Counted from the first letter of the stretch, positions 10,076 to 22,089 are shown. The stretch is 64,000 bases of DNA from Mayamaea pseudoterrestris (GCA_027923505.1 BROI01000016.1:434001-498000), one strand, 5' to 3'. A program made the numbers and translations. Notes: generated by a model from the sequence alone, not told the origin.

Positions 10076-10910
10076 AAAGGCGTTTCGGATCATTCTCATA
10101 TATATTCATAACACAAGTAGTTCATAACACAGAATAAGAATAAAGTATTTGTTAACACCGTGAGTGTCTGTGGTGTTCAATCTGGCAGATATTAGCTCTC
10201 TCGAAAGGCGGCTGACGGTGATGGCACTTTAGTACGCACACTTTCGTTCCTGGGCAACCTAACCACTTTTGGACTCTTTCTCGCTTGCAGTGCCAAATAC
10301 GCATATGACGAGACCGATCAATCGCCTTTCGACGCTCTAGCTACTCACTCGTATTGTAGTTATTGGTGGCGTTGATGGGTCTACTGTACCGCAAGAGTGC
10401 GGCGGCTCGGCGCTTCTACGTGACGCTGCTCGAAAAGCTACTCTTCCAAACACTGACTAAAAATCAAAGCTTGCTCAATCTTTGGCGATTTGTTACTGCT
10501 AAAAAAGAAAGTCGTAGCCTTGGTTAAGCTTTGCCGGTCGCGCGACGCTAGCGCGTGACATTGTCACTCATGGGCTACCCCGAGTCACACGAGTGTCAAA
10601 TCTCCATCCAAATGATCAGCATAGTCTGCGCTGTGTTGTATTCAACGTTTCTTGGTAGTATCATGGTAACAACAATAGTGCCAGGTACGTTCACATTACT
10701 TTTGTAGTTGAGAGCGACGAAATAATGACCCTGAAAGATTGTGTTCCATGCTGGACTGGCGCGCACTTTTCATTTTTAACCTACTCTGATTGGATCGCTT
10801 CAAAATGAGGCAATATAAAAGTGCACCGGCTCGCTCACCGAGGCAATACTAAAAATATCGACAAATAGTACCGTTGGCGATCGACTGAAAAATCAAAATC
10901 GTCCGCAACC
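10076..10910. other. Intergenic region with TATA-like promoter
   Basis: No gene is recognised in these 835 bp. The last 100 bp carry a TATA-like box and would be the promoter of the downstream glycosyltransferase-like gene. Confidence 0.5.
10814..10820 (+). promoter_or_regulatory. TATA-like box (TATAAAA)
   Basis: TATAAAA lies 90 bp upstream of the ATG at 10911, followed by AT-rich sequence, a plausible core promoter for a short 5' UTR. Assigned by position and consensus only. Confidence 0.4.
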
Positions 10911-12691
10911 ATGGGCAAATTTTCAAATGCTCCATCCATCGATATGAGAGTCAAGTCAAGGGCAGCAGCCATGCACACTTGGAACATGAAGCAATACGCT
11001 TCGCTAGTGTTGGTGAGTCTCCTTGCACTTCTTGGATGCATGGAGACTATTTACAATTACACGTCCGGAAATAACTTGAGCAGTCGAGGTGTGCTGTCGC
11101 TAGACGTTGTTCCAGCATCAAGTCTTCGACAAAATGTTCCAATCATGGAGCAGCAGCAGTTTAGTGTTAAAGAAGACTCTAAAATGACCGAGTCAAACGA
11201 ACAATCTACAGAAAAATTGACAGCAGAACAACCAAATGACAATTATAGCAACATCAGCAGGTATATAAGTCCGTTGGAAGAGTTTGGAATTGAGGAAGGT
11301 TCTTCATTACCAGCGCCACTCTCCGTCATTGAGCAGTATAAAGCTTGGCACAGTCAAGAAGCTTTGGAGCACGACGCCAATATTCAAAATCGAAACTTTA
11401 TCATTGCCTACTACCAAGCGCCATCCTCCGTCGGAAACTACTTGCACTACTTTACATCTGCCTTTTACTGGGGCCTGCTCACCAACCGCACCATTCTGTG
11501 GAAATACATGGACGTGGACACTTGCATTGACATTGTGCACAGTAGCAAAAACTACTTTAATGAACCTCGCTGCCGAGTGCCAAACACGACGCAAGCCGAC
11601 AGTGAAAAGGTGATTACGCGGGCGCCGTGGATTCCCGGCTACGACGAATGGAAGGAGCGGCTCAACTTGCCCGAGACGCACCATATTATACGAGACCATA
11701 CGCAGTGGCATAAAAAGGGCGGCGTCGTGATTGATGGTTTAAACGTGCATGTGGTGAGTGAAACTCCAGAGTGTCTGTTCATACTGTACTTGCTGCTGCT
11801 CGTTATCAAAAAACCACCTTTCTAAATCCATTTGCTGCTCTGCTTCAGAAAACGAGCAGCAGGTATTCCAAATTCGTCGACACTTACTACAAAAACGAGC
11901 GCGTCGTGGACATTCATCCATGGGCCTTTTTACGAATGGACTATCATTACTGGATGCCAGATATCATTGACCTTCAGCTGGAAACAGCCTACGCCAAGGA
12001 AACGATTCAACTACTCGGTGCATGGGGAAGTGACGTTTTGTTTGGAATCTTGTGGCGATACTCGTTTGACTACGCTTCCGACATTCGCACCTCAGTGGAA
12101 CGCCAAGCCGTCGTTCACCAGCAGGCGATTCTTGCCGACGAAGAGTCACTGAGCATTGCCATGCACTCGCGACACACGACACCAAGCGACAAGGGATGCG
12201 ACGTATCATTGGAGCAAGCCGGCTTTCGTGACATTTTGCGGCAGCACCGCCATCGAAACGATTTGTCGATTCGCGAGCAGGGGCGGGTGCCATCCGTTTG
12301 CCAGGTGACGCTACTTTCGGATCGAACGTGTACTATTGACAATATGAGGGATTGGCTGGAACATATGGGATGCAAGGCAGTCACGGTGGATCACGAAGTG
12401 AATGTTGGTACCCGCACCGAGCATGGGCCGTTTAGCGGGGCTGGCTTTTTCAAAGACATGCTACTAGCCGGACTTACTGTTCAAAATGGAATGATTGGCT
12501 CGTTGGAAACCTGGGATGGTGACCGATGGCGGTCGTCATCGGAGCTTGTGGAAGAGTCAGTTGCTTACATTCGGGCCATGCGCTACTACAAGGCAGGAAA
12601 GGATCCAAAAGATTTGCCGAAACTGTACTGGGCAACAGTTGTGAGGGGTAAGCGAAAATTTTACAAGCTTTCGGATACAAAAACAATTTGA
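10911..12691 (+). CDS. Putative type II membrane glycosyltransferase (fucosyltransferase-like), paralogue A
   Basis: Two exons, 10911-11753 and 11849-12691, with a 95-bp intron (GTGAGT...TTCAG, phase 0); the joined protein is 561 aa. A basic N-terminus is followed by one membrane segment (ASLVLVSLLALLGCMETIY), the layout of a Golgi type II enzyme. The lumenal part has NFIIAYYQAPSSVGNYLHYF, TNRTILWKYM, IAMHSRHTTPS, CQVTLLSDRTCTIDNM and EHGPFSGAGFFKDMLLAG. The order of a HSRHT motif, then a SDR motif, then a Gly-rich motif resembles GDP-fucose-using GT-B enzymes. This similarity is by eye and weak. A paralogue lies at 17605-19309 with the same motifs but a different intron position. The start is uncertain: the next in-frame ATGs at 10941 and 10971 would also keep the membrane segment. 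Confidence 0.7.
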
Positions 12692-12827
12692 TGTAGCGTG
12701 TTAACAGCCGCCTGTTGGTATTCGCACGACGCAGCGCTGATGTTCACCATGCGATGTAAATACACTAAACTCATATTCTTAACAAAGCTTAATGTTAATC
12801 TGTGACTGCTCACTAACGCGTCAATTC

Positions 12828-13279
12828 TCAATAAAAACCGTGCTGTTGCGTCTGGTTGTTTGGCTGCTGTCGCACATGCGGTTGCTGTCCCTGCGTTAGG
12901 TACGGAAGAGACGCATATTGTGAACTCTGCATCTGTTGCTGGTACATGAGCTGCTGCTGAGGTTGTCCAATTGTTAATTGCCCGGCGAGACCTCCGTATT
13001 GCTGCGTCTGTGCCAACGATGGCTGCATCTGCGTAGGTATACCGCTTCCATGAACCAATTGATTTGTTTGTTGCTGAATCGTTACATTCTGGTACACAAC
13101 CTGCTGCTGGCCATTAGGATCTTGATATCCAATATGTTGCTGACTGAAACCAGGAATGTGGGACTGCTGAGTGGAAGGGAAATTATTCGGTACAACGGGC
13201 TGCAAAATAACTGGCTGCCCTGTAATCGAGGTAGTAACATAGTATACTCGTCCAGTTGGATCGCTCACAGGATAGACCG

Positions 13280-13310
<31 letters not shown>

Positions 13311-16300
13311 AAACTGTTGTTGTTGTGGCTGCTGCTGCCCGAAAGCGCTAGATACTCCGTACAGCGGTTGCTGCGGGGATGCAAGTTGTTTAAATTGTGG
13401 AAGCTGCGTCGAATGTTGATGTTGTTGCAGATGGTGATATTGATTCTGCTGCGGTTGCAACATGGCATTGGCCGCTTGGTAGTGTTGGGCATCTGCTCCG
13501 TGTGTTTGGCCTGCGAGAGTTGCATAATGGCCTTGTTGGTTATAGTTCATACCACTGTTGGGGTCTGTCCTGATTGTGTTATGCGGAAACGATGTGTCTA
13601 ACGACCTCAGGGAAGAGGCGATGGATTGCGGAGCTTGCTGCGGTAGCCTAGACGGTGTCGACACGTAACTATTCTGGTCAAAAGGAGGTAGATCTGGAAG
13701 CTGCGAGCGCATGCCACTACTACGGTCTCCTGAATTGTATTTAAAAGACCCGATCGGCGTTGCCGAGCTTGCGCCAGGAACAATCCCCGGACGTTGTAGC
13801 GCGAAAGCGAAGTCGCCGCCAGTCGTAGATACCCTTCTCAAATCATCGTGCATCCCAAAACTTTGGGGGCCTGTTACAGTTTTCCACGGCTGGTATGATG
13901 GTGTCGTTTCCGCGGATATACTGGCAACTCCAAAAGAAGTGTTCCCGGCATGTACTCCATTTATATCTGAAAGGCTCGCAGAAACATGACCAATTTTCTG
14001 CGACTCTGCCGCCATCAATCGTTGTGAAAGCGAGTTGACACCCGAGTAAAGTTGATTGGGAGGCGAGTTGCGTCCATTGCTATTCACGGTGTTCCGTTGG
14101 GATAGAGTCTCTGTCATGGAGGTCCCTGACGAATTATTTACGCGAGAACGCCCTCGTTGATCGGTTTGATTACCCATCTGTGAGGACGGTCGACTACCCG
14201 CGCTGTGTCGTGCAGATTGTTGTTTCTCGCGCTGCCTTTGTACATTTAACAGTTTGCGACGGAGAATTGCCGGGTCCCAAGGCACTTGCCAGTAAACTCC
14301 TAAAATTAAATTCGCCTGGTTCTCCTCTTTTGAATCAGGCCGAGTTTCCGGCGTTGTCGTCAGTTCCGAGCAATTTCCAGTCAAAAACGGGTGCTGCATA
14401 ACTTGCAACGCCGTCATCCTTTTCCACGGATCAGGATCTAAAACGCCATACAGTAGGTGGATGAACGCCATAAGCAAATCTTTGTTCTCGTTTGGTCTGG
14501 CCTGTGCATGAAGGGCGATGATATCAACCAACTTCCGGCTTCTGAAGTATCGATGTCCAGGCTGCTTTTCCAACTTTTCCAGCCCTCCTTTCTTGCTTAC
14601 TTCGCTCTGCGATAATGAGCTTATATACTCTTGCTGAGTTTTGAGTCGCCATTGTGGAAGTGGAAGGGCACTTGGCGATGCACTGGCTGAAGACGTCCAA
14701 GGAGACGGCGTCCGGTTGTTAACTACACCGGTCGTCGGCATGGGCGATCCACGTTCCGAGTTTGGTGTTACGTTTGGTCTGTACTTGATATAGTATTTTG
14801 TCGACTTGGATCCTTGGTCCAACATCCAGTCGGGAAGTCCACCAATCATTTCCTGTATCCTACCAAGTTGATCGTGCTCATGACAGCCAGGCAAAATTGG
14901 CAAACCGAGAAAAAGCTCAGCAGCCACGCAACCGAGAGACCACATGTCTATGCCAGAATCGTACGGTAACCCAACCAATACCTCTGGGCATCGATAGAAC
15001 CGCGACTGTATGTACGTGTGTGCGGCGTGCCCTTCGAAACAAGCAGAGCCAAAATCGATGATCTTGATCTTATGTGCAGATTCTGACGACGAAGAATCTA
15101 GCCGATTCATACTTCTATCATTCATGCAGTTACTAGCGTGTGACGCACCATCATCGCCTAAAGCATAACTCGTCTCTGCCGCATCGTCGTGAGGCAAACT
15201 ACTTGTCGAATCGCCGGCATTCACCACCGACTGCGCCACGGCATCCGACACCAACAAAATATTTTCCGGCTTTAAATCACAATGCACGACTTGGTTCTGC
15301 GTCAAATCCTTAATGCCGCAAATGGCTTGACGCAAGATATTCCGCACCACTGCCAGCGGCAAGCCTCGAAACTGTCGCTTCTTCAACACTTCATATAAAT
15401 TCAATCCAAGCTTTTCAAATACGAGACACAGGTGATTCTTGTACATGAAAAAATATTCAAGACTAACCATGTAGTCGCGCTTGATTTGGTGCCGCTGGAG
15501 CGACCGAAACACGTCAATCTCCACCGTGGCTTGTCGCGTGTAGGCGGGCTTGTTCTTGACAATTTTGAGTGCATACAGACGATTGGTTTCCAAATGCAAG
15601 CACTCAAAGACTTGGGCAAAGGTGCCTTGGCCAAGGGCCGACTGTATATGAAACTCGGCGGATGTAGCAGCATGATGTACATTTTGTAGTGGCGCTGCTG
15701 CGTTGTTTAGTTCATCCAGCGTGTGTAGACTCTTTCGTGGCACGACAATCACGTCATGTTCGTATACAATCAAGTTTCCTTCCGCGTTATCGGAACCGTC
15801 GTTACATGTTGGTGCTGACGGTTGCGTCAAGCATGCTCCGCGTGGTCTCAATGGCGTGGATTGTTGTTGGTGTTGAAATATTATATTTTGTTGCTGCTGC
15901 TGCTGTATATTTTGCTGCTGCTGCGGCAAGGACTCCTTGGTACTAATCGACCCCGAGGGCGAACGATCAAGCGCATGCGAAGGGTTTCGAATGGACGGGG
16001 TCGACTCGTTCTGCGCCTCCATGACGGCGGACAGTAAACCAATGTTGATGTTATTGTTGTGTGGTTGTTGACTCGATGTTGCTGCTGCTCCATATGCATG
16101 CCGATTCTGCTGTTGACTAAATAAGCGCGCATTTTGATACTGCGTCAGTTGCTGCGCCAGCTGGTACTGAAGAAGGTCCTCGGATGTACCAGTCGTCATG
16201 GTTGCCATGGACTGCTGCGCCAGTGCTTGACGCGCTATCGGCGGCGGGGCAGTCTGCTCAAGTTTTTGATACAGTTGCTCCAAGTGCATGGTCAACTGGT

Positions 16301-16871
16301 TCGTCAAGTGTCGCTTGGGAGCATCTTGTCCATCTCCATCTTCTCCATGCCCATGATTATCTGGTAACGTGGATTGCTGTTGCTGCGAGCCGCCATCATG
16401 ATGTCCATGATCGGAATACTTGGTCTTGGCAACCTTGTGCGTTCGTTGCGGCGGCTGCTGCTGCTCATAGTCATGCGTCGTTGTCGTCGTCGCCTCGTCG
16501 CTAGAGCTACCGGTCGATGTTGCAATCGATTCAAAGGCGGATTTACTGGAAGGTCGTAGGCGTATTCGTCGCTTCGTAGTGACCGGTTGATCGCCGTGCG
16601 CCTGCAGCGACAGTCTCTGACCGAGCCGCCGAAAGGCTTCGTCCACGTGACTGCTCGCGACGGAGGCAGCTGCTGCATGCTGATGATGATGATTCGACGA
16701 CAGCAAGCTATTAGCGAGAGCGGATCGCTTGTGGTTGCTTGCCGTTGTCGACGACGACTGCGACTGCTGCTGATTGTTGTTCAATGACTGCGACTGCTTT
16801 TGCGAGGATCGCGCCGACGAGCCTTGACTCAGCGTTTCCAGCAAGTCCTTGCTGTCCAAAGTCAAATCCAT
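12828..16871 (-). CDS. DYRK/Yak1-family protein kinase
   Basis: Intronless, 1347 aa. The kinase domain spans residues about 400-825. It has GQGTFAQVFE (Gly loop), YALKIVKNK (catalytic Lys), VVHCDLKPENILL, IIDFGSACFEGH, HTYIQSRFYRCPEVLVG and YDSGIDMWSLGC. The SRFYRCPEV segment and the HCDLKPEN form place it in the DYRK/Yak1 group. The second Tyr of the YxY activation motif is kept and the first is His. About 50 Ser/Asp-rich residues are inserted between HCDLKPENILL and DFG, and another low-complexity insert lies near residue 710. The N-terminal 350 residues and C-terminal 500 residues are Gln/Ser/His-rich, including an uninterrupted Gln run coded by CTG repeats on the + strand near 13280-13312. 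Family members are cytosolic/nuclear kinases in growth and stress control. Confidence 0.93.
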
Positions 16872-17604
16872 TGTTTTTAGTGGCTTCTACAGGGATCGAC
16901 GTGACGCTGGATCGCCAGTTCGATGCAGATGGTGCTTGCGCCGTTTCTGTCGACAGTCGTCTAGAGTCTAGATTCGTTGCTCCACAAGTAACTTGTTTCT
17001 CTTGGAGTTTTCGTTGCGCGAGTCGATAATCATGCAAACAGTTGTCTCTTGAGCAAAATACAATGGGGGGCTTGTTGCTGCGTTTCAGACTCTTACTGAT
17101 GGAACGATTCGGTAGTTCCAAGCGACGAAAAGTCGTCGGTGCAGTGCAATTGCTTCCAATCGAGAGAGAAGTGCGTTCAACAGCTCTCCAACGCTTGCGG
17201 GACCAAGCAACGTTTGCTGTTCTCCAATTAGCTACTGCTCGTTTAACATGTTATGACGCTTGCCATGGAGATAAATAAATTCAGGACGAATGGAGACGGT
17301 GGAGGAAGACAAAGGAACTGATGCAGATGGTGCGAGTGCTGACACGGCACCCTTTCGGAAGGGTTGCACCGCGACCAAAGTTGTCGTAGTGGTGCAAAAG
17401 CAGTGTCGTAGCGGGTTTAATTTTATGTCGCATAGGTTATGACCAAGCAAAAAACTCATCGTCACCATGGAGATTGCAAAACGTTGCCTCTACTAATTTC
17501 CGCAACATGCTAGCATTGGATGAAGTATCGCTGTATTTTTGAGAGTAGCTGGGAGCCGTGAGAAAAGAATCGCGCCAAAGTTTCCTTGATAAAACGCAGC
17601 TGAC
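16872..17604. other. Divergent promoter region between kinase and glycosyltransferase-like gene
   Basis: Short frames here (for example 17042-17278) show no family features and are considered chance. No RNA gene is recognised. Confidence 0.45.
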
Positions 17605-19309
17605 ATGATGAGTCGTCGTCAAGCAGCAACAGCAACAAACGAATCAGCAAGCAAAAAACAGTCACTAGTACCATTGTCAATCCGTTTCAAAAGATATATA
17701 CTATTTAGCTGCATTGCTTGCTTGGGACTTCTGACGCTACTTGCTGCCTCCAATGTTGTAAAACAATACGCACTTTCATCCGTTTCTTCCTCGTCGTCTC
17801 AGCGGCAGGCGTCCGTTCTTTCCGGAGACAATGCATCAACATACTCGTTGCACAATCCCAATAGGCAAGACTCTTTCAAGTCTCTTTCAGCATACACGAG
17901 TCCACTCGACGAGTTTCCAAATTATTTGAATCTGCCACTGCCGCCGCCGCTGCAAGTCTTGGACCAGTATGTGACGTGGCACTCGCAGCAAGCCTTGGAG
18001 CGCGACGCCAACGTTCACCATCGCACCTTTATGATTGCGCAGTACCAGTGCCCCGTGTCGGCGGGCAACTGGATGCACTACTTCACGTCGGCCTTTTTAT
18101 GGGGAATGTGAGTATCATTGCAATGCGATTGAATTAATGGTTGCCAACCGCACTCTCACTCTCATTGTCTCGTATACTATCTTATTTCTATTCAGACTCA
18201 CCAACCGCACGATACTATGGAAGTACGTGACGAACGACGCTTGTCGAGACATTCGTCGCCGCTGGTTGTACCCCTTTCATCCGCAGCGGTGCAACGTTTC
18301 CAACAGCATGCAGGAATGTCACGAGATTTTGGAGCGCGCGCCATGGATTCCAAGCTACGATGAATGGAGCGAGAAACTGAATTTGACGGAGGACGATGTG
18401 TTCATGCTGCCGCTGGAGCATTCAAGCAAGCAGTGGAACGTGAAACATGCCGTAGTGCGACCGGTGGATGTTTCCTATCGCCACTATCCAGTGTTGGACA
18501 TTCACCCGTGGTCGTTTCTGCGACTGGATCATTTGATCTATGATGAAGACTTGCGGCAAAAGCAGCTAGCGACACCCTATGGGCGTGCAACGTTGAAGGA
18601 GTTGGCGAGATGGGGACCATCCTTTCTGTTTGGCTTATCGTGGCGGCACAGCTTTGACTATAGTCCGCGAATTCGCGAACGCGTCAAGCAGCACGCGGCG
18701 GTTGCCAAAACAATAGTAACGCAGAATGGAACAAATGTGACTCGTCGCAGCCCCCACGTCTTGACGATTGGGATTCATTCGCGTCACACTCGTTCCGACG
18801 ATGACGGCTGCAACGTGCGACTCGAGCAAGACTGCATGCGACAATTGCTCAACGAGTATCGGGCACAAACTAATGCACCGAATGGCACCAAGGTTCCTTG
18901 TCAAGTGACGTTGGCATCCGATCGAACATGCACGATTGACAAAATGTCAAACTGGTTGTCCAGCGAAACGCTTGGGTGCGCCGTCGTTGTGACGGAGCGC
19001 AGCAAGAACACTCCAGACTCGAGCATGCACGCCGTCTTTAACGAGCATGGCCCATTCAGTGGGAGTGGCTTCTTTCAGGACATGCTGCTGGCCGGCATGA
19101 CGGTGCGAGACGCAATGATTGGCTCGCTGGAGCCGACGGATGGACATCGCTGGAGGTCTTCCTCGGAGCTCATGGAGGAAGCCATTACCTATCAGCGAGA
19201 CATGGCTTATTGGCAGGCTGGCATGAATCCGGAGCGCATGCCAGAGCTTGTCGAGTGTACGTTGAAGCGCGGCATAAATGTGAAACGCTTAGCGAAACAA
19301 AAAGGGTAG
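17605..19309 (+). CDS. Putative type II membrane glycosyltransferase (fucosyltransferase-like), paralogue B
   Basis: Two exons, 17605-18107 and 18196-19309, with an 88-bp phase-2 intron (GTGAGT...TTCAG); joined length 538 aa. The join restores WGILTNRTILWKY, matching WGLLTNRTILWKY in paralogue A. A single membrane segment (LFSCIACLGLLTLLAASNVV) follows a basic N-terminus. Shared motifs with A are WIPSYDEW, VLDIHPWSFLRLDH, IGIHSRHTRS, CQVTLASDRTCTIDKM and EHGPFSGSGFFQDMLLAG. Both proteins therefore share a fold and probably an enzymatic activity in the Golgi, likely addition of a deoxyhexose, though this is inference. The paralogue's own intron site (after NVHV) is continuous coding sequence here, and this intron's site is continuous in A. 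Confidence 0.72.
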
Positions 19310-20677
19310 CTGCACTGCCATCGCCACAAGTGTAAAATGCCGTTGTGGCCGTCAATGGCATTTGTCGCCACAGGAAATTGCAGTATCATTACATGCCGAG
19401 AATGTAAACGAAACGACGCCGTACCGGTATAGATGTCGATGGTCACGTCATTGTTGGAACTGGAACTGATGGTGTCGATGCCTTGGCACCTTGGCAAATT
19501 GCGTTTATTCTGCAAAAAAGGCTCGAGGAGCTGCTCCGCTCCTTACGTTGTGCATTGACTAGCCATAAATGCTCATGCATGCCATTGACATGCATGTGCA
19601 GAAATGGGAGAACGCTGTTAGTCGTGGCGTCGAAGCGATGTTCTACTGTATGCTCGGCGAATTAAAGTGATCACAAGTTCTCCATTGCTTTGCTACAGAA
19701 CCTTGTGGCCATTTCAAGAGCTCAGCCAACTCTACTTTTGCGACGAGCAAGTATCGCACTTGACACTATTGCTCTGCTAAAGACTGATTCGCTAGTTTTT
19801 GAAATATTTTCTTTCTACTTGCGAGGTGGAGGGGTGTCCATTTAAGCAGAATGAGCGCTTGAATTCAATATCATGTTTGCTACGTACTAAAGAGTCGCTA
19901 TCATGAAGGCGCAGACATTAGACTGTTTGGGAGGTAATAATATTTGTCTCAGCACATGGCAAAAGATAATGGCGGGCTGGAGCTTTACCAGCTCTACCGG
20001 TACAACCCACTCATACGTTCACTGCACCCTGGCATTACTGTGACGTGGATCCATTCCTGATCCTATCTCCGGGTGTCACTGCTTATCCTGCAGACCCTCC
20101 CTACGCAGCCTGGACGCGATTCCAACGCGTGGCCTTATCTTTGGCCCATGGCGAGCTTCCAGCTCCAACCACTCCAGTACCTGCCGGATGATTTAGCAAG
20201 AGAGATAATAAATAAAGCCTGAAAAGAGAAACCGTCTACAAAAACATCAACACTACCGGTACACGCTGCCACAGCAGTCCTAATTTACAGCAAGCGCAAA
20301 ATAGAAAATAGACCTTAGTATTGTAGCAATTGTGGATTGCTTGATGCGGACTATGCCTGTGACGCATCTTTTACCCGCCCAAGAGTCGAAGACGCATGGT
20401 GCAACGCTTTTTGGGAGCGCAGCATTTTTTGACGCCGGACGGATCGATTGTGTTTCGCATGGCGAGTTGGTATCACCGGCATGAAGGCTCCCGGTCGCAC
20501 TGGAAGGCGTTAAAACGGATAGAGAAATTAAACGGATCGTGGTGCGGTAAGGTACAGTAACACTAGTGGTCGAACGAGACGTACTGCTAACTATATAACA
20601 GTTCAAACTCTTACTAAAGCTGACATGATTGCTGCTGATGCAATTGAACGACAAGAACTGCGTGCGTCGGCAGCGTT
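19310..20677. other. Long intergenic region with coding-like remnants
   Basis: 1368 bp without an intact gene. Three copies of the TACCGGTA octamer lie at 19422, 19995 and 20254. A frame open from about 19974 to 20193 on the + strand has no ATG but reads smoothly (APWHYCDVDPFLILSPG near its middle). A 54-codon frame at 20396-20560 on the + strand (MVQRFLGAQHFLTPDGS...) ends next to a GTAAGG donor-like site at 20547. Either could be an exon or a decayed gene or transposon. I could not connect them to a gene. Confidence 0.35.
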
Positions 20678-21808
20678 TCATATTCCATTCGCAACTCTTG
20701 CTGCCAACAAGGCATTCATACTCTCCATAACATGTTCATCCTGCTGAAAGGCTGGCCACTGGACGCTGACAAGGTTTGCATTGGCTTGTACCAGCTCCAA
20801 AACAGCCACGCTACGCGTCGCACGACGCTCCGTTGTCATGCGCCGGTAGTCGTCGACAAAATTGTCGGTAAACGTCATGTTCAAGCATGTGAGACGAGGA
20901 TGCGCATGCAACGATTTCATCAAGTTGATCCATTCCGCGTCACCTATGTCAAGATATGCAATCGAGAGTGATTCCAAGCTTTGATTGTTGGCGAAGCCAT
21001 GGAGGAGTGCATCCCACGCTTGTCCCATGAGCCAAAAGTGACAAGTCAAGTACAAATGTTTCAAACAGCATGTAGATGCAGGTGAATTCGTATCGTTGTC
21101 GTCTTTAGCGTCTTCAGTAATAGCAATTGCAGTAGTAGCAGCAGCTAGTCCTGGTCCAATGGCAAGCAAATCAGCTTGGGTGCAGCTAATTCGACAAGTT
21201 TTCATTCGCTCGGCTTGCCTTAAGGCTGCTCCAAAACCGTCATTCAAGACAGTCGACTGCTTACATTCCAATTCGGAAACGTGATTCATCAAGTGCATGG
21301 CCGTTTCCGTGCTCATGGATACAAAGTGTAGCCGCAGAGTCGTCAGCTTGGAAATGGTGGGCGTCGTAATGGAGGGAAGCAGCTGGCGAGGACTAGTGGC
21401 AAAGGCTTTGATGGTTACGTCAATAAAGGAACAGTGAGCATCTCGACTATTCTCTTGGCTTGTGGCAATGCATTCAAGAAGATTATTGAGTGGTTGTTCG
21501 GCGGCGTTGACGCTCGTCGCTGCGAGTTGCAGCGTAAGCGTGTCGTTGGCATTGTGACTCTCGGCGGGAACAGTCGAAGCAACGACAAGATCCAAAGTGT
21601 ACGTCAAGTTCATTGGCAAATCTTGATGATACGTTGTCATGCAGCAGTCAAGCGCGGGCGACAAAAAAGTAATCTTGTCGGCTGCAAACGAACGCAGGGC
21701 GGAGAATGAAACGGCAGTGACATCAGCCTTTGGTTTCAGGACGAAATAATGACTGTTTTCATCGGGATTTTCCTTGTCCACTCGTTCAAAGAGGTCATTA
21801 ACAGACAT
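20678..21808 (-). CDS. Leucine-rich-repeat-like (ribonuclease-inhibitor-like) protein
   Basis: Intronless, 376 aa, ATG at 21808. The C-terminal half has LRR spacing typical of RNI-like repeats: CLKHLYLTCHFWLMGQAWD, then NQSLESLSIAYLDIGDAEW, then HPRLTCLNMTFTDNFVDDY, then NANLVSVQW. The N-terminal half is less regular but also Leu-rich (SKLTTLRLHFVSM). No signal peptide or membrane segment is seen, so it is probably cytosolic. RNI-like repeats serve protein-protein binding; no partner is evident. A second gene of similar character lies at 39145-40596. The TACCGGTA octamer lies 34 bp upstream of the start codon. Confidence 0.7.
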   Translation of the reverse strand: MSVNDLFERVDKENPDENSHYFVLKPKADVTAVSFSALRSFAADKITFLSPALDCCMTTYHQDLPMNLTYTLDLVVASTVPAESHNANDTLTLQLAATSVNAAEQPLNNLLECIATSQENSRDAHCSFIDVTIKAFATSPRQLLPSITTPTISKLTTLRLHFVSMSTETAMHLMNHVSELECKQSTVLNDGFGAALRQAERMKTCRISCTQADLLAIGPGLAAATTAIAITEDAKDDNDTNSPASTCCLKHLYLTCHFWLMGQAWDALLHGFANNQSLESLSIAYLDIGDAEWINLMKSLHAHPRLTCLNMTFTDNFVDDYRRMTTERRATRSVAVLELVQANANLVSVQWPAFQQDEHVMESMNALLAARVANGI

Positions 21809-21841
21809 TGCTGTTTACTAGTACCAGTACTGTAGTTTTGT

Positions 21842-21849
21842 TACCGGTA
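21842..21849 (-). promoter_or_regulatory. TACCGGTA octamer upstream of LRR-like gene
   Basis: Palindromic TACCGGTA 34 bp upstream of the ATG at 21808. The same octamer lies close upstream of several other genes in the window. Regulatory function is inferred from position only. Confidence 0.35.
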
Positions 21850-22005
21850 GTAGCTTCAAGCACGGACGAAGTGATGTGCAGGAGGCTGTCAAATGAGATG
21901 GTTCGATGCCTCGAATTGCGAGTGTGACAGTACCTTTGCGACATGAAAATTGTCTCATCAAGTCACGGTGCGATATCTGTTGTCAGGGAGAATTCTCGGC
22001 ACAGC

Positions 22006-22019
22006 TACCGGTACCGGTA
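22006..22019 (+). promoter_or_regulatory. Two overlapping TACCGGTA octamers
   Basis: TACCGGTACCGGTA, 70 bp upstream of the ATG at 22090. The duplicated 5' flank in front of the second family copy (22740-22840) keeps the surrounding sequence but has lost this motif. Confidence 0.35.
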
Positions 22020-22089
22020 TGTAGAGGCAAGAGAGACAACAACACAGTAACAGGCTGCGGTAGTGTAGTTAACGTAAAGCAACATCAGC

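Noticed and set aside
12978-13601. 207-codon + strand frame rich in Leu
   Set aside because: It is the antisense shadow of the Gln-rich tail of the Yak1-like kinase; CAG repeats read backwards give Leu codons.
17042-17278. 78-codon + strand frame between kinase and paralogue B
   Set aside because: Random-looking Leu/Arg composition, lying in a divergent promoter region.
20280-20681. 133-codon - strand frame just downstream of the LRR-like gene
   Set aside because: Ser/Thr-rich with no family features, and the opposite strand there looks more protein-like; no start context.
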